Below are positions 57,104 to 64,000 of a DNA stretch of 64,000 nt, in pieces (the first letter of the stretch is position 1; the number at the start of each line of letters is the position of its first letter). A program made the translations under genes and the position numbers. This stretch comes from Xestospongia bergquistia. Taxonomy: Eukaryota > Porifera > Demospongiae > Haplosclerida > Petrosiidae. The notes under the pieces were generated by a model. It saw only the letters and a list, made by a program, of their open reading frames with translations, had not been told where the DNA came from and did not search any database. Location: contig OZ014421.1 in the NCBI GenBank assembly GCA_963965975.1, forward strand, positions 501,001 to 565,000, read 5' to 3'.

Positions 57104-58844
57104 TTAGAAAATATCAGGACGTTGTGGTTTCTGGGGTGGTTGCCTTTTTATTGGTTGGTCATATATTGGTTCTTGTTGTACTGTATCCCCTTCAGTGGAT
57201 GTAGGAGTTATCTCATCTGATGTAGACTCTATAGATAGAGGTGGTGGTTGAACATGAATGGTTTCTTTCTCTCCATCTTTCCTGACTACAGTACTATATA
57301 TTTCACCAGTAGTGGTAGTAGTACAATCTGGTATATTAGGACTAGTTGTTGTTGTATCACACTGGAGATGTGTAGAGAGAGGGGGTGGTTGAACATGAAC
57401 AGTTACTTTCTCTCCATCTTTCTTCACTACAGTACTATATATTTCACCAGTAGTGGTAGTAGTATAGTCTGGTATATTAGGACTACTTGTAGTTGTATCA
57501 CACTGGAGATGTGTAGAGAGAGGGGGTGGTTGAACATGTATACTTACTTTCTCTCCATCTTTCTTCACTACAGTACTATATATTTCACCAGTAGTGGTAG
57601 TAGTATAGTCTGGTATACTAGGACTAGTTGTTGTAGTTGTATCAAACTGGAGATGTGGTTCTTGCTCCTTATTATTAACAGTACTATACACTCCAGTATT
57701 ATCATTTATTAATGCTGTACTGGAGTTAATGTGATCTAAGTTATTGTAATATGTGTCCTCAATTTGGTCGATAGGGGTATACTGATCAGTGGTAACAGAA
57801 TAGATATTTTCCATTGCAACATCTTCCTGTGTTCCATCTATACATAATTGTTATAAATATTTTATTGGACAGTTGTAACATAATAGTGTATTATACATTT
57901 ACATGTACAAGAGAGAGAGTAAAGGAGAGAGAGAGAGAGAGAGAGGTGTACTTGTATACACAAATAAGAATGTATAATACACTTACTTGGTTTGAACTGA
58001 TTACGTCTCTTCACTATTATTACTAATGAAAAGATGACAATTATTATAATCAATATTAGGATTATTGACAATACTACAATAGTCACTGATATTGTAATAA
58101 TTGTTGAGGTATTAGTATCAGCATTTTTCTGATTAGTATCAATGATACTCTGGACAATGTTGAAAGTGCTCTGGATTGAATCAAAGTTACTGACGGTGAT
58201 ATTAATGGTATTCTGAGGAATCATAATAATAGTAGTGGCATCAACTGTTGTTGAAGATATTGGTACTTTAGATTGTTGTTTATAATTATGTGTGTTAGTA
58301 CTATTAATAGATATAGATGTTATAGAATCTATTGATGATAATGTAGTGACGTTTGGAGTTATTGATGGCCTTTTCTCTGACTTGACAATGTGCATGTTGC
58401 TTGTTAATGTTGTATTCTCTGATTTGACATTGTTGTATGTTGATGTTGATTGAGTGAACGAAGATGCTTGAAAGAAAGTTATAATTGATGAATTGATTGT
58501 AGTTGTGAATTCAATTAGATCCTCAGTCTTGTGTGTTGTTGTTGGAGTTAATGAAATTGAATTACAAAACACAACTCGAGGATTTACATGTACATTACAA
58601 CACAAACTATCCTTGGTACAATTATCTGTAGAACACGACATCAGAACTGGTGATGGTAGAGAACAATCCATTGTGATAGATTTTGTGCAGTTACATTCAC
58701 AACTACTTTCACACATCCAATATTGATCTCCATTACCTGTTTAAGTAAGAGAAATAATAATTCATATCGACAAAATGAACACAAAGTACCTGATTGACTT
58801 TCAACAGTCACAAACAACAGTAAAACAAGAAAAATCAGTCTCAT
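57104..58844 (-). CDS. Receptor-like membrane protein 1 with repeated tyrosine-motif tail (512 aa)
   Basis: Exons 58844-58790, 58736-57987, 57837-57104; phases agree. The start is the true ATG at 58844 (an in-frame GTG two codons up is not used). Signal peptide MRLIFLVLLLFVTVESQS; Cys-rich head (CESSCECNCTKS, SCSTDNCTK, LCCNVHV); Ser/Thr-rich stalk with many N-glycosylation sites; membrane segment (IVVLSIILILIIIIVIFSLV); then KRRNQ and a cytoplasmic tail. The tail has a 47-residue unit repeated three times, each with GEIYSTVV..DGEK, plus EDTYYNNLDH, TGVYSTV, EPIYDQPIK and a Pro-rich end (PPQKPQRP). YxxV, YxNx and YDxP are typical SH2-binding patterns. Looks like a signalling receptor; ligand and family unknown. 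Confidence 0.82.
57245..57655 (-). repeat. 141-bp tandem repeat, three units, coding for the YSTV modules
   Basis: Each unit encodes 47 residues containing GEIYSTVV, DGEK, HVQPPPLS and a Thr-rich linker with PDYTTTTT or PDCTTTTT. Units are nearly identical at DNA level. The tyrosine in IYSTV is kept in all three. Confidence 0.93.
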
Positions 58845-59552
58845 TTTCACTGTCTGCTAACAAATCAATTGTGACAACAAAGATTGTATACTATATCTAT
58901 CTTTAGACATTTTTGTCATATTTCATTATCACAAACAAACAACAAAGATGAGTAAATATAGTCTATAATTGAGCAGTTTTCACAATACAACTCATTTGCC
59001 TAACTTATATTAACATTGATGGTATTAAACTTAATATATTGTACAGTGATCCCCTTCAACATTCATGCTTTCAATCAGAGGTAAACAAATAAACTAGTAC
59101 AAACACTAAAAACATTTCCAGATACATAGTCAATCTACAATATATATGTCATGATTGATAATATGGAATTGTCATGTACTTTAAAGTAAAGTACATTAAG
59201 AGATTAAAAAAATTTAACAAACTTAAATGACTAAAAAAGCACTGTTTTAATTTTTGCTTCAATAAATATGTCCTAAAAATAACAGCAACATCAAAGTTAA
59301 TATTAATATTTAAGACTTCTCAGTTAGAGGATAAATGTTGCTAACTCTATTATTGATTTGTATTGGATATGAAATTAAAAACAACTAACAAAGCACAATG
59401 AATTATTAATTACAGGATCATCCTCTTTTAGCAATAAAGAAATAGTAAACATGGAAACAATCAATATTATTATGATACATATATTATTGATATATATGAA
59501 TATTGAAGGTATGAACTATCAATATTAGTACATTTGATTTTGGAGGAAGACA
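58845..59552. repeat. Duplicated 5'/3' spacer between receptor genes 1 and 2
   Basis: This 0.7-kb spacer is repeated with few changes at 60678-61382 and, from 62727 on, at 62727-63400. Shared pieces: GATTGTATACTATATCTATC just upstream of the start, and TCATGCTTTCAATCAGAGGT. The spacer was duplicated together with the genes and contains the promoter of the downstream copy (minus strand). Confidence 0.85.
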
Positions 59553-60677
59553 TTATATCACTTCATAGTATGAGTACTCATATACTGATTCATATTCAAC
59601 TTCCCCAGTAGTAATTGGTACAGTGACTTCTGATGATGACTGTTTAACTACATCTGACTGTGGGGGATAGACAGATCCATCTTTTCCAAAAAAAGCTCCA
59701 TACAGATTACCAGTATTGATACAATAGATATTTTCCATTGGAACATCATCATCTACAACATCCTTTGTTTTATCTATCATTGTAAGAATATCATACAATA
59801 TGAAATTAATATTACTTACCTGGTATGAACTGATTACGTCTCTTCACTATTATTACTAATGAAAAGATGACAATTATTATTATCAATATTAGGATTATTG
59901 ACAATACTACAATAGTCACTGATATTGTAATAATAGTTGAGGTATTAGTATCAGTATTTCTCTGGTTAGTATCAATGATGCTCTGGACAATGTTGAAAGT
60001 GCTCTGGATTGAATCAAAGTTACTGACGGTGATATTAATGGTATTCTGAGGAATCATAATAATAGTAGTGGCATCAACTGTTGTTGAAGATATTGGTACT
60101 TTAGATTGTTGTTTATAATTATGTGTGGTAATACTATTAATAGATATAGATGTTATAGAATCTATTGATGATAATGTAGTGACGTTTGGAGTTATTGATG
60201 GCCTTTTCTCTGACTTGACAATGTGCATGTTGCTTGTTAATGTTGTATTCTCTGACTTGACATTGCTGTATGTTGATGTTGATTGAATGAACGAAGATGT
60301 TTGAAAGAAAGTTATAATTGATGAATTGATTGTAGTTGTGAATTCAATTAGATCCTCAGTCTTGTGTGTTGTTGTTGGAGTTAATGAAATTGAATTACAA
60401 AACACAACTCGAGGATTTACATGTACATTACAACACAAACTATCCTTGGTACAATTATCTGTAGAACACGACATCAGAACTGGTGATGGTAGAGAACAAT
60501 CCATTGTGATAGATTTTGTGCAGTTACATTCACAACTACTTTCACACATCCAATATTGATCTCCATTACCTGTTTAAGTAAGAGAAATAATAATTCATAT
60601 TGACAAAATGAACACAAAGTACCTGATTGACTTTTAACAGTCACAAACAACAGTAAAACAAGAAAAATCAGTCTCAT
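59553..60677 (-). CDS. Receptor-like membrane protein 2 with short tail (341 aa)
   Basis: Exons 60677-60623, 60569-59820, 59773-59553. Exons 1 and 2 are almost identical to receptor 1 (same lengths, about ten amino-acid changes in exon 2). Exon 3 is unrelated to that of receptor 1: a 73-residue acidic tail with VPMENIYCINTGNLYGAF, SVYPPQ, EYESVYEYSYYEVI, rich in tyrosines near the end. Only the MENIY start is shared with the receptor 1 tail. The frame is open further upstream, but the signal peptide begins at this ATG. Confidence 0.82.
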
Positions 60678-61382
60678 TTTCACTGTCCGATAACAAATCA
60701 ATTGTGACAACAAAGATTGTATACTATATCTATCTTTAGACATTTTTGTCATATTTATTATCACAAACAAACAACAAAGATGAGTAAATATAGTCTATAA
60801 TTGAGCAGTTTTCACAATACAACTCATTTGCCTAACTTATATTAACATTGATGGTATTAAACTTATTATACTATACAGTGATCACCTTCAACATTCATGC
60901 TTTCAATCAGAGGTAAACAAATAAACTAGTACAAACACTAAAAACATTTCCAGATACATAGTCAATCTACAATATATATGTCATGATTGATAATATGGAA
61001 TTGTCATGTACTTTAAACTAAGGTACATTATGAGAATAAAATTTAACAAACTTAAATGACTAAAAAAGAACTGTTTTAATTTTTGGTTCAATAAATATGG
61101 CCTAAAAATAACAGCAACAACAAAGTTAATATTAATATTTAAGACTTCTCAGTTAGAGGATAAATGTTGCTAATCTTATTATTGATTTGTATTGGATATG
61201 AAATTAAAAACAACTAAAAAGACATAATTAATTATTAATTACAGGATCATCCTCTTTTAGCAAATAAAAAAACAATAAACAAGAAAGCAATCAATATTAT
61301 TATGATACATATATTATGGATACATATGAGTATTGAAATAATGAACTGTCAACGTCAGTACATGTAACTTTTGAGGAAGACA

Positions 61383-62468
61383 TTATATCACTTCATAATA
61401 TGAGTACTCATATACTGATTCATATTCAACCTCCTCAGTAGTAACTGGTACAGTGACTTCGGATGATGACTGTTTAACTACATTTGACTGTGGGAGGTGG
61501 ACAGCTCCATCTTTTCCAACAAAAGCTCCATACAGATTACCAGTATTGATAGAATAGACATCTTCCATTGGAACATCATCATCTACAACATCCTTTGTTT
61601 TATCTATCATTGTAAGAATATCATACAATATGAAAATAATATTACTTACCTGGATTGAATTTATGATATCTCTTCACTATTATTACTAATGAAAATATGG
61701 CAACTATTATAATCAATATTAGTATTATTGACAATACTACAATAGTCACTGATATTGTAATAATTGTTAAGGTATTAGTATCAGTATTTCTCTGGTTAGT
61801 ATCAATGATGCTCTGGACAATGTTGAAAGTGCTCTGGATTGAATCAAAGGTACTGAGAGTGATATTAACAGTACTCTGGGGAATAGTAGTGGCAGCATCA
61901 ACTGTTGTTGAAGATATTGGTACTTTACATTGTAGTTTATAATTATGTGTGCTAATGTTATTAATAGGCAATGATGTTGTAGAGTCTATTGATGATAATT
62001 TAGTGAAATGTGGAGTTATTAATGGAGATTTATTTGACTTCACACCAGGTGTACTGTATGTTGATGATGTTGATTGAGTGAATGAAGATGTTTGTAAGAA
62101 AGGCATAATTGGTAATTTGGTTGATGTTACTGTGAATTCAATTAGACCCTCACTCTTGTGTGTTGTTGAAGTTAATGAAGTCAAATTACAAGACATAACT
62201 GGAGCAATTACATGTACATTACAACACAAACTATCCTTGTTACAATTATCTGTAGAACATGACATCAGAACTGGTGATGGTAGAGAACAATCCATTGTGA
62301 TAGATTTTGTGCAGTCACATTGACAACTACTTTCACACATCCAATATAGATCTCCATTACCTGTTTAAGCAAAAGAAATAATAATTCATATTGACAAAAT
62401 GAACACAAAGTACCTGATTGACTTTCAACAGTCACAAACAACAGTAAAACAAGAAGAACCAGTCTCAT
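61383..62468 (-). CDS. Receptor-like membrane protein 3 with short tail (328 aa)
   Basis: Exons 62468-62414, 62360-61650, 61603-61383, the same structure as receptor 2. Cys-rich head kept (CESSCQCDCTKS, SCSTDNCNK, LCCNVHV); the stalk is 13 residues shorter and more diverged; membrane segment IVVLSIILILIIIVAIFSLV; the tail matches receptor 2 (VPMEDVYSINTGNLYGAF, YESVYEYSYYEVI). The region just upstream of the start is disrupted by an insertion (see 62500-62726). Confidence 0.82.
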
Positions 62469-62499
62469 TTTCACTGTCTGCTAACAAATCAATTGTGAC

Positions 62500-62726
62500 T
62501 AGTATTGTTTTAGTATGGTAAATTAGTTTTAGTTTTAGTTATAGTTTTCCTACTCTCTTTACTTTAAGTTTTAGTTTTAGTTATATTAATGCAATTGAAA
62601 ACAATTTTAGTTATAGTTATTGTTATCAATTCTAAATTGTATTTTAGTTTTAGTTATAGTTCTCGTCAAAAATTGTTATAGTATAGTATACAATAGATAT
62701 AGTATACAATGTTTGTTGTCACAATT
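62500..62726. mobile_element. Insertion in the promoter region of receptor 3
   Basis: Genes 1 and 2 have CAATTGTGACAACAAAGATT upstream. In gene 3 the sequence breaks after TTGTGAC (62493-62499), about 225 bp intervene, and it resumes with TTGTGAC again. The insert is rich in TAGTTTTAGTTATAGTT repeats. The repeated 7-bp TTGTGAC looks like a target-site duplication. Confidence 0.7.
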
Positions 62727-62757
62727 TGTGACAACAAACATTGTATACTATATCTAT
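62693..62757. repeat. Perfect 31-bp inverted repeat with 3-nt spacer
   Basis: Arm 62693-62723 (ATAGATATAGTATACAATGT..) is the exact complement of 62727-62757, which is the normal upstream sequence of this gene family. The left arm is thus an inverted copy of promoter-proximal sequence at the edge of the insertion. Confidence 0.93.
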
Positions 62758-63542
62758 CTTTAGACATTTTTGTCATATTTCATTATCACAAACAAACAAC
62801 AAAGTTGAGTAAATATAGTCTATAATTGAGCAGTTTTCACAATACAACTCATTTCCCTAACTTATATTAACATTGATGGCATTAAACTTACTATATTGTA
62901 CAGTGATCACCTTCAACATTCATGCTTTCAATCAGAGGTCAACAAATAAACTAGTACAAATACAAAAAACATTTACAGATGGATGATCAATCTACAATAT
63001 ACATATGTCATGATTGTTATGTATTTTAAAGTAAAGTACACTATGGAAATAAAAAATTGACAAACTCAAAATGATTGAAAAAGCAGTTATAATTTGGTTC
63101 AATAAATATGTCCTAAAACAACAAAGTTAATATTAATATTTAAGACTTCTCAGTAACAGAATGAATGTTGCTAACCCTATTATTGATTTGTATTGGATAT
63201 GAAATTAAAAACAACTAAAAAGACACAATCAATTATTAATTACAGGATTGTCCTCTTTAAGCAATAACAAAGTAGTAAACATGGAACAATGAATATTATT
63301 ATCATACATATATTATTGATATATATGAGTATTGAAGTAATGAACCATCATTATCAGTACATGTGATCTTGACAATGCAATCAATGAAGTGAATAGTAAT
63401 TATATATATATCAATAGGAATGACACACAATTAAGATACAGAACTTATATAATTGTAGAATACTAATATTAATTATTAAATGTTGTGGTTTCTATAGTGG
63501 AGAACGATCTTCCTTATCAGTTGGTTTTATGCTGGTTCGTGG

Positions 63543-63853
63543 CTAAATGTGGACGGTCACTTTCTCACCATTTTTTCTCATAACAGCACTATATATGCCA
63601 CTACTAGTAGTAGTACATTCTGGTACATCAGGACTAGTACCAGGTACTACAGCATCCCTTTGAGGTTGTAGTTTCTCCATCTTGTTATAATCACCAATAG
63701 TGCTGTATGTTATGATATCTTCATTATCATTTAGTTGTATTGTACCAGCAGTAAAGTGATCCAAAGTATTGTATGTTGTGTCTCCAGTTTGATTATTAAC
63801 AGTGTTAGTGGCAGAATAGGGATTTTCCATAGCTATGTCATTTTGTGTTGTAC
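63543..63853 (-). CDS. Receptor-like membrane protein 4, last exon only
   Basis: Exon starts after TTTATAG at 63853; the rest of the gene lies beyond the window. The tail reads GTTQNDIAMENPYSATN, TTYNTLDHF, DIITYSTIGDYNK, SGIYSAVMRKNGEKVTVHI and stops. It resembles the receptor 1 tail (MENIYSVT, YNNLDH, IYSTVVKKDGEK) but has only one copy of the repeated module. ITYSTI fits the ITIM pattern. Confidence 0.75.
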
Positions 63854-63909
63854 CTATAAAAGTTATAACAAGCCATACTTATTATTACATAAATGGTATG
63901 TATTCTCCT

Positions 63910-64000
63910 TAGAATAGAACTGTCTGTAGTGCAGAGGTATTCTCAATAAAGTGATTTATTGATATGGGACTAGAACAGGTGACTTAAACATAGTATCTAT
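63910..64000. mobile_element. MITE-like element (family 1), cut by window end
   Basis: Starts AGAATAGAACTGTCTGTAGT and contains TATGGGACTAGAACAGGTGA. The right end is outside. Confidence 0.55.

Noticed and set aside
57248-57712. 154-codon plus-strand ORF
   Set aside because: Antisense of the receptor 1 tail repeat; repeated only because the coding repeat is.

Overview
The window looks like nuclear DNA of a demosponge, most likely Amphimedon queenslandica or a close relative (inference from gene content and style). It is AT-rich, gene-dense and intron-rich, with mostly short GT-AG introns. It encodes animal-specific proteins: VPS13, TEKTL1, ANKEF1, LHFPL and frizzled-CRD/netrin (sFRP) proteins. 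It also holds large tandem families of secreted and membrane proteins of the kind expanded in sponges. I saw no prokaryotic operon, CRISPR array or rRNA gene. Several start positions were corrected to a true ATG, because some open frames begin at TTG or GTG.

1-28302 (minus): the N-terminal 1036 codons of a VPS13 lipid-transfer protein in 31 exons; its 3' end lies outside the window. Between exon 24 (ends 22995) and exon 25 (starts 2123) is a 20.9-kb intron. It holds a same-strand tandem array of intronless genes for secreted fibrinogen-like proteins: nine intact (351-359 aa), one with a single nonsense codon, and about eight fragments or chimeras. The copies are mosaics of a few exchangeable N- and C-terminal blocks joined to a nearly invariant core.

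28395-33117 (plus): a gene divergent from VPS13 across about 90 bp encodes a Death domain, two similar helical repeats, a sponge-type alpha/beta block, a coiled coil, a duplicated 70-residue segment and a NEMO-like C2HC zinc finger. A second copy of its last exons and a relic of the VPS13 5' end follow. 33583-35061 (plus): an orphan multi-pass membrane protein. 35811-39237 (plus): tektin-like TEKTL1.

39489-42195 (minus): two tandem sFRP-type genes (frizzled CRD plus netrin domain). 42333-53497 (minus): a complete 20-exon ANKEF1 (799 aa) whose introns carry many MITE-like repeats, tRNA-like elements and hairpins. 53768-56418 (plus): an LHFPL-family tetraspan.

57104-63853 (minus): four tandem receptor-like genes (the last partial). 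Each complete one has a signal peptide, Cys-rich head, Ser/Thr-rich stalk and one membrane segment. Genes 1 and 2 share almost the same outside region but have unrelated tyrosine-bearing tails.

A palindromic element of about 130 bp (ends GGAACCTCTTTATA) recurs in introns and between genes from 24 kb onward, and its inner 58-bp unit is often expanded in tandem. I did not see it inside the nested array.
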